The notes under the pieces were generated by a model. That model searched no databases. It was not told the origin of the DNA and saw only the letters and a list, made by a program, of their open reading frames with translations. This document shows positions 24,892 to 33,747 of a DNA stretch of 64,000 bases, piece by piece. The stretch spans positions 233,743-297,742 of the forward strand of contig NZ_CVLB01000002.1 of the NCBI RefSeq assembly GCF_001049755.1, given 5' to 3'. The position numbers and the translations under genes are program-made. The DNA comes from Brachyspira suanatina. Lineage in GTDB: Bacteria > Spirochaetota > Brachyspiria > Brachyspirales > Brachyspiraceae. The number at the start of each line of letters is the position of its first letter. The stretch's first letter is position 1.

Positions 24892-27800
24892 ATGTCTGAC
24901 AAAAATAAGATATCTATCTTTGTGTATGTATCTATACTTATAAATTTGATAGTTCTTGCTTTATTTATTACATTTGTATTCGGTCTTAAAAAAGATGCTT
25001 TTGATGTTGATACAAAGAAGCTAGATAGAAATGCTTTGATATGTCAGAATAGTATAGTAAATCTGGTTAAAGATTATGACGAAAGACTTAATAAAATAGT
25101 TGATAGCTATCCTTTTATTAATCTTTTACAACAGGTTATATTAAATGGAATAGACACTGCAGAGAGAGATAGAATAATATCAATATTCAGAAGCGGAAAC
25201 TATCCATTTGATACTGTAGCATTATATTTGGCAGATGGAAAATCGGTATTTTCTTCACCTGTAAAAACTAAACCTGTAGATTTGGAAAGCTATAAAAACT
25301 CTAAAGCAATCGCATTTTTCGATAAAGATTATGACGGCGTATATTTTGTTAAACCTATAAAAAATGATAGAGGAATAGAAGTAGGATACATAGTAGCAAG
25401 CGTATTTAAAAAAATATTTGAAAATACTCCATACAATTTAAATTTTGTAGTGCTTTCTAATGGTGTTGTTTATTATAATCCTTCTATAGATATTAACAGC
25501 ATATCAATAGATAGTTTAACTCAATATATGAACAAAGATATAGGAAGTACAGGAAGTATTGAAGCTGATAACAACACATTTGCATTTTATTCAGGTAAAG
25601 TTAAAGATATAGATAATTTCAGCATAGGTATATTAGAGCTTAATGTACCTATAGTTCAAAAATATTTAAAATATATAATATTAGCACTTTTATCTTTATC
25701 TTTTATTTTCTTACTTACAACAGCTTTAGTAGAAAGATTCAAGCCAGCTGCTAATAATATTGCAAATAATGAATCTGAAGATGATGATATATACGATGAC
25801 AGCGAACCGCCTGTAAATAATTATGATAATGCTAATATTGTAAATGATGAAGAATTTAATATTGATGATTATGACAGTGATTTGGAAGGATTAGATGATG
25901 AAAGTATAAAATATCTAAATAAAGCAGATAAAATAACAAAAGCTAGTAAGATTGATCTTCCTAATATAGATGAAATAGAAGATATAAAAGTTGAAGACAG
26001 TAATACAACATTGAATAATGTAATGGATTATGAAGATAACGATGATGATGATACAATAAAATTAGATGATGTATTAGAAGACGGCGGAGAAACAATTCAA
26101 GACGATAATGAAGAAGATGAAAATATAAAATTAGAAGATTTATCATCTCTAGATAAAGTATTAGAAAATGAAGATAATGATGATGATGAAAGCATCAAAT
26201 TAGAAAATATAGAAAATTTGGATGATGTACTTGATGAAGAAAATAATGAATTAGAAGATATACCTAATTTAGACGATGTAATTGATGAACAAGAAAAAGA
26301 TAATACGGAAGATGTACCTAATCTAGATGATATACTTGATGAAGAACATGATGAATTAGAAGATGTACCTAATTTAGATGATGTGCTCGATGAGCAAAAA
26401 GAAGATAACACAGAAGATGTACCTAATCTAGATGATATACTTGATGAAGAACATGATGAATTAGAAGATGTACCTAATCTAGATGACATCCTTGATGAAG
26501 AAAATAATGAATCAGAAGATGTACCTAATTTAGATGATGTAATTGCTGGTAGCGACGAAGAGAATAATGAAGAAGAAAATAAAAATGATGATGAAAATAT
26601 TACTGAAATGAAAGAATATTCTGATGAAGAGCTTTTGGACTCTAGTAATATATTAGATGATGATGAAGACAATAATATAGATGATACTGTTGGTGATTTA
26701 GACGACATACCTGATTTGCATGATGAAATAAAAGAACCTGAAGAAGATAAAGAAGATAATGATGATATGCTTGAAATGAAAGAATATTCTGATGAGGAGC
26801 TTTTAGATTCTAATCATTTATTAGATGATGATGAAGACAATAATATAGATGATACTGTTGGTGATTTAGACGATATACCTGATTTAGATGATATACTTGA
26901 TGAAGAAAATAATGAATCAGAAGATGTACCTAATTTAGATGATGTAATTGATAGTAGTAACGATGAAGAGAATAATGAAGAAGAAAATAAAAATGATGAT
27001 GAAAATGTTCCTGAAATGAAAGAATATTCTGATGAAGAACTTTTGGACTCTAATAATATATTAGATGATGATGAAGATAACAATATAGATGATACTGTTG
27101 GTGATTTAGACGATATACCTGATTTAGATGATGTACTTGATGAAGAAAATAATGAATCAGAAGATGTACCTAATTTAGATGATGTAATTGATACTAACGA
27201 TGAAGAGAATAATAATGAAGAAGAAAATAAAAATGATAATGAAAATATTCCTGAAATGAAAGAATATTCTGATGAAGAACTTTTGGATTCTAATAATATC
27301 TTAGATGATGAAGAAGATAATAATATAGATGATACTGTTGGTGATTTAGACGATATACCTGATTTACATGATGTAATTGATACTAATGATGAAGAGAATA
27401 ATAATGAAGAAGAAAATAAAAATGATGATGAAAATATTCCTGAAATGAAAGAATATTCTGATGAAGAGCTTTTGGATTCTAATAATATCTTAGACGATAA
27501 AGAAGATAATAATATAGATGATATTGTAGAAGATTTAGACAACATACCTGATTTAGATGATGTACTTGATGAAGAAAATAATGATGTACCTAATTTAGAT
27601 GATGTAATTGATACTAACGATGAAGAGAATAATAATGAAGAAGAAAATAAAAATGATGATGAAAATATTCCTGAAATGAAAGAGTATTCTGATGAAGAGC
27701 TTTTGGATTCTAATAATATCTTAGACGATGAAGAAGATAATAATATAGATAATACTGTAGAAGATTTAGACGATATACCTGATTTACATGATGAAATTAA

Positions 27801-28668
27801 AGAGTCTGAAGAAAATAATAATGAAGAACTAGAAGAAACTATTGATGATAATAATAACTCATCTGATAATGATATTATAAAGGGAATTGATGATATTATA
27901 GATGATAATGATGATAATAAAGAGGGGGATATTTTGATAAGTCATGGATCTATTTTAGAAGATGAAATAGTAAAAAAAGAAGAAGAATATTTTTCTTCAA
28001 GTGATGCTTTCAATTTTTCGCTTAATAAAGATTTCTTGCTAGGTGATTATGATGATGAGGAAAATGACAATAACGATGAAAGCTCTAATATATCACCTAA
28101 CTTCAATGAAGAATATGATGATGGAGAAGTAATAAAACCTGCAAGTGAAAAAGACAGTTTCGATACGGAAGATTTAATAGATAAAGATTTATATGATCCT
28201 GAGGAAGTACCTAAAGTTCCAGATGATTTTTACAGAGAAGCAGAAGAAAAAGTAAAAGAAAATATGACTTCTAATTGGAAAAAAGTTTTAAAAGCTCTTA
28301 GAGGTAAAAAATTCATTAATAAAAATATGAATGAAATGCTAGAATGGGTAAAAAAGCAGTCAGGACTAGATATTGTACATGCTGCTATGCTTACAAGACA
28401 AGATAATGGAAGTTATAATATAGTAGAATCTCAAAATATATCTGATAATACAAAAGATAAATTGAATATTAGCGAGAATGAAGCTTTATTCAAAAAAATT
28501 CTATCTCATAAAAAAACATTATATGTATCTGATCCTTTTGCTTCAGACTCTATAAAAAGCAAATTCGATTCTGAAGATAGAAAAGATATTTCTCATATGA
28601 TATTTGTACCAATAGAAAATGATGAAGGAGGATTGAAATCATTTTTTATAGGTCTATCATCTAACTAG
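24892..28668 (+). CDS. Membrane sensor-like protein with acidic repeats and C-terminal GAF-like domain (1258 aa)
   Basis: TM helices at about 8-31 and 260-280 flank an extracytoplasmic domain with Cache-like features (FDTVALYLADGKSVF, GYIVASVFKK). A very acidic, repetitive cytoplasmic region (about 290-1080) contains at least 15 copies of (I/V)P(N/D)L(D/H)D and six of EMKEYSDEELLDS. A folded C-terminal domain (about 1125-1258; LEWVKKQSGLDIVHAAML, then KTLYVSDPFAS and HMIFVPIENDEGG) reads like a GAF domain. The ribosome site AGAGGTG is 5 nt upstream of ATG. It belongs to the 22807-29769 gene string. The architecture suggests a sensor joined to an output or ligand-binding domain by a long flexible linker; the partner is unknown. 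Confidence 0.75.
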   Translation: MSDKNKISIFVYVSILINLIVLALFITFVFGLKKDAFDVDTKKLDRNALICQNSIVNLVKDYDERLNKIVDSYPFINLLQQVILNGIDTAERDRIISIFRSGNYPFDTVALYLADGKSVFSSPVKTKPVDLESYKNSKAIAFFDKDYDGVYFVKPIKNDRGIEVGYIVASVFKKIFENTPYNLNFVVLSNGVVYYNPSIDINSISIDSLTQYMNKDIGSTGSIEADNNTFAFYSGKVKDIDNFSIGILELNVPIVQKYLKYIILALLSLSFIFLLTTALVERFKPAANNIANNESEDDDIYDDSEPPVNNYDNANIVNDEEFNIDDYDSDLEGLDDESIKYLNKADKITKASKIDLPNIDEIEDIKVEDSNTTLNNVMDYEDNDDDDTIKLDDVLEDGGETIQDDNEEDENIKLEDLSSLDKVLENEDNDDDESIKLENIENLDDVLDEENNELEDIPNLDDVIDEQEKDNTEDVPNLDDILDEEHDELEDVPNLDDVLDEQKEDNTEDVPNLDDILDEEHDELEDVPNLDDILDEENNESEDVPNLDDVIAGSDEENNEEENKNDDENITEMKEYSDEELLDSSNILDDDEDNNIDDTVGDLDDIPDLHDEIKEPEEDKEDNDDMLEMKEYSDEELLDSNHLLDDDEDNNIDDTVGDLDDIPDLDDILDEENNESEDVPNLDDVIDSSNDEENNEEENKNDDENVPEMKEYSDEELLDSNNILDDDEDNNIDDTVGDLDDIPDLDDVLDEENNESEDVPNLDDVIDTNDEENNNEEENKNDNENIPEMKEYSDEELLDSNNILDDEEDNNIDDTVGDLDDIPDLHDVIDTNDEENNNEEENKNDDENIPEMKEYSDEELLDSNNILDDKEDNNIDDIVEDLDNIPDLDDVLDEENNDVPNLDDVIDTNDEENNNEEENKNDDENIPEMKEYSDEELLDSNNILDDEEDNNIDNTVEDLDDIPDLHDEIKESEENNNEELEETIDDNNNSSDNDIIKGIDDIIDDNDDNKEGDILISHGSILEDEIVKKEEEYFSSSDAFNFSLNKDFLLGDYDDEENDNNDESSNISPNFNEEYDDGEVIKPASEKDSFDTEDLIDKDLYDPEEVPKVPDDFYREAEEKVKENMTSNWKKVLKALRGKKFINKNMNEMLEWVKKQSGLDIVHAAMLTRQDNGSYNIVESQNISDNTKDKLNISENEALFKKILSHKKTLYVSDPFASDSIKSKFDSEDRKDISHMIFVPIENDEGGLKSFFIGLSSN
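26220..27815 (+). repeat. In-gene acidic repeats of the 1258-aa protein
   Basis: Imperfect direct repeats of about 250-330 bp. Each combines VPNLDDVIDTNDEENN, EMKEYSDEELLDSNNILDD and IDDTVGDLDDIPDLDD segments. Unit lengths vary by whole codons, consistent with in-frame slippage or recombination. Confidence 0.85.
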
Positions 28669-28694
28669 TAAAATAAAAGAGGTTATAAAAACAA

Positions 28695-28958
28695 ATGGAA
28701 TATATTATAGTAGTATCGGCGTTTATAGTTATAGGAATCATTGTCAGTTTGATATTTGGTAAAATACTTAAAATAAAAGTATTCGGCGGCTGGGTTATGA
28801 TGTTTCTTATAGCAACTGTCGGTGCTCTACTTGGCTCATACTATTTGCCTAGAATAAGTAATATACAATATATAAAAATAAATTTATCATCTGCTATATT
28901 GGGATCTTTTATATTGGTGATTCTTTTATATATATTTACTCCTAAATCTTTGAAATAA
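28695..28958 (+). CDS. Small three-TM membrane protein, GlsB/YeaQ-like
   Basis: 87 aa, almost wholly hydrophobic, with three predicted helices (about 3-22, 30-50, 62-82) and the Gly-rich element GGWVMMFLIATVGALLGSYY. This recalls transglycosylase-associated (GlsB/YeaQ/YmgE) small membrane proteins, whose function is poorly known; similarity is modest. GAGG lies about 12 nt before the ATG. It is in the same string as the two acidic sensor genes and map. Confidence 0.6.
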   Translation: MEYIIVVSAFIVIGIIVSLIFGKILKIKVFGGWVMMFLIATVGALLGSYYLPRISNIQYIKINLSSAILGSFILVILLYIFTPKSLK

Positions 28959-28971
28959 AGGATATAAATAC

Positions 28972-29769
28972 ATGTTTATAAAAGAAGTGAAAGAAATAGT
29001 AAAGCCTAAAATAAAAGATGAAGATGCCATAAAAAATATAAGAAAAGCAGCTGAAATAGCGCAAAATTCTATTGACTTGGCATTTAAACTTTGTATGTCA
29101 GGTGTAAGAGCTTCTAAAGTAGATAAAGAAGTAGAAAAATATATACAATCACAAAATGCCTACCCTGCTAACTTTGAAGTTCCTGATTATGGGTTTGCTA
29201 CAAGTATATCAAGCGGAAATGAAATAGCACATGGAAGACCTACAAATAATAAAATACTTGTACATGGCGAACCTGTATGCGTTGACGTTGGAGTTAAATA
29301 CAATGGATATTATGCTGATTGTGCAAGAACTATAGTTATAGAAGGCGGTATGGGTTCTGTTAATCATAGAGCCTATAAACTCATAGAAGCATGCAAAAAA
29401 GCTTTAGAATATGCTATTTATAAATTAAGACCTAATGTGCTTTTAAGCGAATATGGAAGAACTGTTGAAAACAAAGTGCATGAATATGGATTCAGTGTAA
29501 TAAAGTCGCTTACAGGTCATGGCGTAGGTTATGAATATCATGAAGCTCCTTACATATTCAATTTTTATCATCCTAATAATGATGTTATATTAGAGCCTAA
29601 TATGGTATTAGCATTAGAACTTATGATAACAAACGGTACAGACAAGTACGAAAAAGAAAAAGACGGTTGGACTTTATCAACTCCAGATTATTCTTTAGCT
29701 GTTCATTTTGAGCATACTGTTTTAATCACTCAGACAGGCGTTGAAATTCTAGGTATAAAAAAACAATAA
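28972..29769 (+). CDS. map: Methionine aminopeptidase, type I
   Basis: This cytosolic dimetal enzyme removes the N-terminal Met from new proteins. Its 265 aa contain all five metal ligands: D105 and D116 (VDVGVKYNGYYADCART), H183 (GHGVGYEYHEAP), E216 (LALELM) and E247 (HFEHTVLI), with the substrate His87 (NEIAHGRP). Length is normal. AAGGA is 9 nt before the ATG. It is the last gene of the string starting at 22807, 13 bp after the small membrane protein. I see no terminator after it. Confidence 0.95.
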   Translation: MFIKEVKEIVKPKIKDEDAIKNIRKAAEIAQNSIDLAFKLCMSGVRASKVDKEVEKYIQSQNAYPANFEVPDYGFATSISSGNEIAHGRPTNNKILVHGEPVCVDVGVKYNGYYADCARTIVIEGGMGSVNHRAYKLIEACKKALEYAIYKLRPNVLLSEYGRTVENKVHEYGFSVIKSLTGHGVGYEYHEAPYIFNFYHPNNDVILEPNMVLALELMITNGTDKYEKEKDGWTLSTPDYSLAVHFEHTVLITQTGVEILGIKKQ

Positions 29770-29889
29770 AAAATAATTATTATTCTTTTAATAAAATCTT
29801 ATTTTAATTTATCAATTAATAATTCAAATATAGAAAGTTTATCAAAAATAATATATACTAGTACAAATTAAATTTTAGGAATATAAATA

Positions 29890-30999
29890 ATGGGAAGCGT
29901 ATTTGGAAATAATATTAAATTAAGTTTATTTGGAGAATCACATGGAGAAGCTATAGGCTGTGTTATAGATGGTTTTCCTTATGGTATTAATATAGATAGT
30001 CAATTTATAGACAATGAAATGGACAGAAGAAGAGCTAAAAATGCAAAGCTAGCAACTGCAAGAAATGAAGCTGATAAAGTAGAAATATTATCAGGAATAC
30101 TTGATGATAAAAGCACAGGTATGCCTATATCAGCAATCATAAAAAATGAAAATAAAAGAAGCGGCGATTATTCTAATTTAAAAACTCTTCCTAGACCTTC
30201 TCATGGTGATTATACTGCAATGCTAAGATATGACGGATTTAATGATATAAGAGGAGGCGGACATTTCTCAGGAAGACTTACAGCTCCTTTAGTGTTTGCA
30301 GGTGCTTTAGCAAAATTAGCATTGAAAGAAAAATTTGATATTAATATAGCGGCTCATATAAAACAAATATACAATATAAAAGATAAATATCCAAATAATG
30401 TTTTCCCAACTTATGAAGAGTTTACTGATAATTATAATAAAGAATTGAGTGTATTTGATAATGAAGCAATGAATAAAATGATAAAGACCATAGAAGAAGC
30501 TAAAATGAATATGGATTCAGTAGGAGGCATTATAACTGCTGCCGTGTTTAATATGCCTGCTGGATTTGGAGATCCTTTTTATTCATCTATAGAAAGCAGA
30601 ATAGCTCAGTCTGTATTTGCTGTACCCGCTGTAAAGGGAATAGATTTTGGACTTGGTTTTGATTTTGTTAATTATAAAGCAAGCGAATGTAATGATGCTT
30701 ACACTATAAAAGATGATAATAATATCAAAAGAGTTGAAACAAAAACTAATAATAATGGAGGAATACTGGGCGGTATATCAAATGGTATGCCTATAGTGGT
30801 TAATGTGGTAATAAAGCCTACCCCATCAATATCAAAAGAACAATTAACTTTAAATATAGAAACTAAAGAAGAAGAAACTCTTGTAATTAAAGGGCGTCAT
30901 GATCCATGTATAGCTGTGAGAGCTGTACCAGTTATAGAAGCGGCTATTGCTGTTTCAATACTTGATTTATGTTTAGATATGAAAGGAAAATTGATTTAA
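29890..30999 (+). CDS. aroC: Chorismate synthase
   Basis: 369 aa. This FMN-dependent enzyme makes chorismate, the last shikimate-pathway step. Signatures are FGESHGEAIGCVIDGFP (about residues 14-30), RSGDYSNLKTLPRPSHGDY (about 92-110), the RGGGHFSGRLTAPLV loop, and GRHDPCIAVRAVPV near the C-terminus. The ATG has AGGA 9 nt upstream. The 120-bp gap before it is AT-rich with no other gene. Confidence 0.96.
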   Translation: MGSVFGNNIKLSLFGESHGEAIGCVIDGFPYGINIDSQFIDNEMDRRRAKNAKLATARNEADKVEILSGILDDKSTGMPISAIIKNENKRSGDYSNLKTLPRPSHGDYTAMLRYDGFNDIRGGGHFSGRLTAPLVFAGALAKLALKEKFDINIAAHIKQIYNIKDKYPNNVFPTYEEFTDNYNKELSVFDNEAMNKMIKTIEEAKMNMDSVGGIITAAVFNMPAGFGDPFYSSIESRIAQSVFAVPAVKGIDFGLGFDFVNYKASECNDAYTIKDDNNIKRVETKTNNNGGILGGISNGMPIVVNVVIKPTPSISKEQLTLNIETKEEETLVIKGRHDPCIAVRAVPVIEAAIAVSILDLCLDMKGKLI

Positions 31000-31094
31000 T
31001 ACTATAATATTAGCATATTTGTACAGTATTAAAAATTTGTAATTAATCAAAAATTGTATATACTATATAAAATAAAAACATTATAGGATATTAA

Positions 31095-32489
31095 GTGAAG
31101 AAAATATTTACAGATATACCTCATCCGATAAAAGAAATAGCGAGAATATTATACGTTGAAGGCTTTCAGTGTTTTTTAGTAGGCGGTGCAGTTAGAGATT
31201 CTATAATGGGCATCACTCCGCATGAATATGATATCACTACAGATGCCAGACCAGAAGATGTACAAAGAATATTTAAATATACTATCCCAACAGGCATCAA
31301 GCATGGTACTATACTTGTAATTATAGAAGATATGCATGTGGAAATAACAACTTTTAGAAGTGACGGAAATTACAGTGACGGAAGACATCCTGATCATGTG
31401 GAATATGCCTCTAATATAGAAGAAGATTTACCTAGAAGAGATTTAACAATAAATGCCATGGCATATAACATTTTAGATGGAAGTCTAATAGATATGTTTG
31501 ACGGCATGAAAGATATAAAAAAAAAGATAATTAAATCTGTAGGAAATCCTTATGAAAGATTTAGCGAAGACGGGCTTAGAATAATGCGTGCCATAAGATT
31601 CGCTACTAAATTAGATTTCGATATAGAAAAAGAAACATTTGATGCTATAACTCATTCTACAGGAATGCTTGCTTCAATTGCAGCAGAAAGAATAAGAGAA
31701 GAGTTTAACGGCATATTGCTATCCAAAAATCCTTTCAGAGGTTTAGAATTACTTAGAAAAACTGGTGTATTATCTTTAATATTGCCTGAACTAATGCAGG
31801 GTTTTGGAGTAAATCAAAATAAATTCCATAAATATGATGTTTATTATCATATTCTGCATACAATACAATCAGTTGAGCCTTTAGAAACTGAAGAATTAAC
31901 ATTATTGGTAAGACTTGCAGCACTTTTTCATGATATAGCTAAACCTATGGTTCAAAAAAAAGTATCAAAACAAGATGATCCAGTTTATTATAATCATGAG
32001 GTTGTAGGAGCTAGTATTGCCAAAAAAATAATGAAAAGATTAAAATATTCTAATTCTGAAATAGATTTTGTCACATTGCTAGTAAGACAGCATATGTTCT
32101 ATTATCAAGATGAATGGACTGACGGTGCGGTTAGAAGATTTATGCGTGCTATTGGTGTTGAAAATATAAGACCCCTTTTAAGATTGAGAGAAGCTGACAG
32201 ACTTGGAAGCGGAAACAGAAAAGATAAAGAAAGCAAAGCTATACCTAAATTATTGGCTAGAATAGACAAAATAATCGAAGAAGAAAATGCTATTACAGTT
32301 AAAGATCTAAAAATAAACGGAAATGACTTAATCAATGAATTTAATTTAAATCCAGGACCTTTAATAGGAAAAATACTAAATTATTTACTAGATTTAATAT
32401 TAGATGAACCAGAATTGAATAATAGAGAATTCCTTATGGAAAAAACAAAAAACTTTTTAGAGAGTAATAATATAACAGACGGGGTTTAA
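31095..32489 (+). CDS. cca: CCA tRNA nucleotidyltransferase
   Basis: A 464-aa class II nucleotidyltransferase. Motifs are FLVGGAVRDSIMG, the DxD-type catalytic pair in HEYDITTDARP, RRDLTINAMAYN, and ERIREEFNGIL. A C-terminal HD domain contains LAALFHDIAKP. It starts with GTG (31095) preceded by AGGA at 7 nt. Both tRNA genes in this window lack encoded CCA, so CCA addition is the expected function; the HD domain also appears in related poly(A) polymerases. It is followed after 2 bp by coaX. Confidence 0.92.
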   Translation: MKKIFTDIPHPIKEIARILYVEGFQCFLVGGAVRDSIMGITPHEYDITTDARPEDVQRIFKYTIPTGIKHGTILVIIEDMHVEITTFRSDGNYSDGRHPDHVEYASNIEEDLPRRDLTINAMAYNILDGSLIDMFDGMKDIKKKIIKSVGNPYERFSEDGLRIMRAIRFATKLDFDIEKETFDAITHSTGMLASIAAERIREEFNGILLSKNPFRGLELLRKTGVLSLILPELMQGFGVNQNKFHKYDVYYHILHTIQSVEPLETEELTLLVRLAALFHDIAKPMVQKKVSKQDDPVYYNHEVVGASIAKKIMKRLKYSNSEIDFVTLLVRQHMFYYQDEWTDGAVRRFMRAIGVENIRPLLRLREADRLGSGNRKDKESKAIPKLLARIDKIIEEENAITVKDLKINGNDLINEFNLNPGPLIGKILNYLLDLILDEPELNNREFLMEKTKNFLESNNITDGV

Positions 32490-32491
32490 AA

Positions 32492-33277
32492 ATGTATTTG
32501 CTTTCAGATATAGGAAACACTAGAGTTAAGCTAGGAATTTTTGAAGAAAAAAATTGCAAACCTTTATACTATAAAGCTATAGAACATAGCAATGCTTTAG
32601 ATCTAGTAAATGCACTGAATGAAATAAAAAATAATCATACATATATAAAGCAGGTATTTTACAGCAGTGTTTCACTAAAAGTAAATGATTTATTTGAAGG
32701 AAGTATTGAAGATTGTTTTAATATGAAGCCTTACAGAATTACTCATAATGATATTGAATTAAAAGATAATTTTTATGAACCTAAAGATTCCGTTGGTATA
32801 GATAGAATATTATCCACTTATGCTTCTATATGTCTTGAAAAAATCAGTAACAGTAATGAAGAAAAATATGCTTCAATAGTTATAGATATGGGTACAGCTA
32901 CTACAATAAGTATTATGATATCAGATTTTACATTTTTAGGTGGTATGATAATATCAGGTACAAAAACAAGTTATCAGGCATTATCAAATATCACATCTTT
33001 GCCTTATTATGAAATAGGTCCTATACAATCAATACCTAATCCTATAAATAATAATGTAAAAGATGCTATTATGTCAGGTGCCATATATAATACAATAGGT
33101 ACAGTTAATTATGCCGTATCAGAAACTAAAAAATATATAAAATCCAAATATAATATTAAATGCAAAATATTTTTAACAGGCGGAATATCCAATTTAAAAT
33201 TATTAAAATGCAAAGTCTACCCTTTTTTGGTTTTACAAGGCATTTACTTTAATACTATAGGTAAAAATAATAAATAA
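32492..33277 (+). CDS. coaX: Type III pantothenate kinase
   Basis: This 261-aa ASKHA-fold enzyme phosphorylates pantothenate, the first step of CoA synthesis. The phosphate loop is LLSDIGNTRVKLG at the N-terminus. PKDSVGIDRILSTYA and IVIDMGTATTISIM are the pantothenate/ATP-site motifs, followed by GGMIISGTKTSYQAL. It follows cca by 2 bp, so the two are co-transcribed. The later CoA steps (coaBC) are encoded at 52910-54118. Confidence 0.93.
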   Translation: MYLLSDIGNTRVKLGIFEEKNCKPLYYKAIEHSNALDLVNALNEIKNNHTYIKQVFYSSVSLKVNDLFEGSIEDCFNMKPYRITHNDIELKDNFYEPKDSVGIDRILSTYASICLEKISNSNEEKYASIVIDMGTATTISIMISDFTFLGGMIISGTKTSYQALSNITSLPYYEIGPIQSIPNPINNNVKDAIMSGAIYNTIGTVNYAVSETKKYIKSKYNIKCKIFLTGGISNLKLLKCKVYPFLVLQGIYFNTIGKNNK

Positions 33278-33390
33278 TTTTTAACTTAATCACTAATAAG
33301 TTCTAATAAAAAATTTATATTTTATAAAAAAAATTCACTAAAAACTATGCACTTAGTATAATAAAATATATCATTTAGTACATATATAAT

Positions 33391-33418
33391 TTGACAAATG
33401 AGAAAAAACTGATATACT
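33391..33418 (+). promoter_or_regulatory. Promoter of ptsH-ptsI
   Basis: TTGACA (33391-33396), a 16-bp spacer, TATACT (33413-33418), about 38 nt before the ptsH ATG. The rest of 33278-33390 is AT-rich with nothing I can name. Confidence 0.65.
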
Positions 33419-33455
33419 TTAAACTATATATAAGAAAAGAATGGAGGAGTTGCCA

Positions 33456-33722
33456 ATGACTACAGGTAAAGTAACTATACAAAATGATACAGGACTTCAT
33501 GCCAGACCAGGTAATGAGTTCGTAACATTTATTAAATCATTAACAGGATGTAAAATAGAAGTAGAAAATGAAGCCGGTAAAAGAGTTAATGCTTCATCTC
33601 TTTTAAAAGTTTTATCATTAGGTGTAAAAAAAGGTTCTGTACTTACAGTTTATTGTGATGGTGAAAATGAAGCAGAGAATTTAAAGAAAATAGAAGAATT
33701 TATAGCTAATTTAAAAGACTAA
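33456..33722 (+). CDS. ptsH: Phosphocarrier protein HPr
   Basis: 88 aa, using ATG 33456, which follows GGAGG by 8 nt; that choice puts the phosphorylated histidine at position 15 (TGLHARPGNEF), exactly as in known HPr proteins. An earlier in-frame ATG at 33441 overlaps the ribosome site itself and is unlikely. The regulatory serine region is NASSLLKVLSLG; Ser48 aligns with Ser46 of Bacillus HPr. It transfers phosphate from enzyme I, encoded 25 bp downstream, to sugar-specific components. Confidence 0.95.
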   Translation: MTTGKVTIQNDTGLHARPGNEFVTFIKSLTGCKIEVENEAGKRVNASSLLKVLSLGVKKGSVLTVYCDGENEAENLKKIEEFIANLKD

Positions 33723-33747
33723 TTAATTTTATTTATGGAATTATAAT

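Noticed and set aside
25961-27545. Ser- or Leu-rich minus-strand ORFs inside the 1258-aa gene
   Set aside because: They are antisense reflections of GAT/GAA repeats, low complexity, without ribosome sites.
33441-33455. An earlier ATG for HPr
   Set aside because: It lies inside the GGAGG ribosome site; using ATG 33456 places the active histidine at residue 15.
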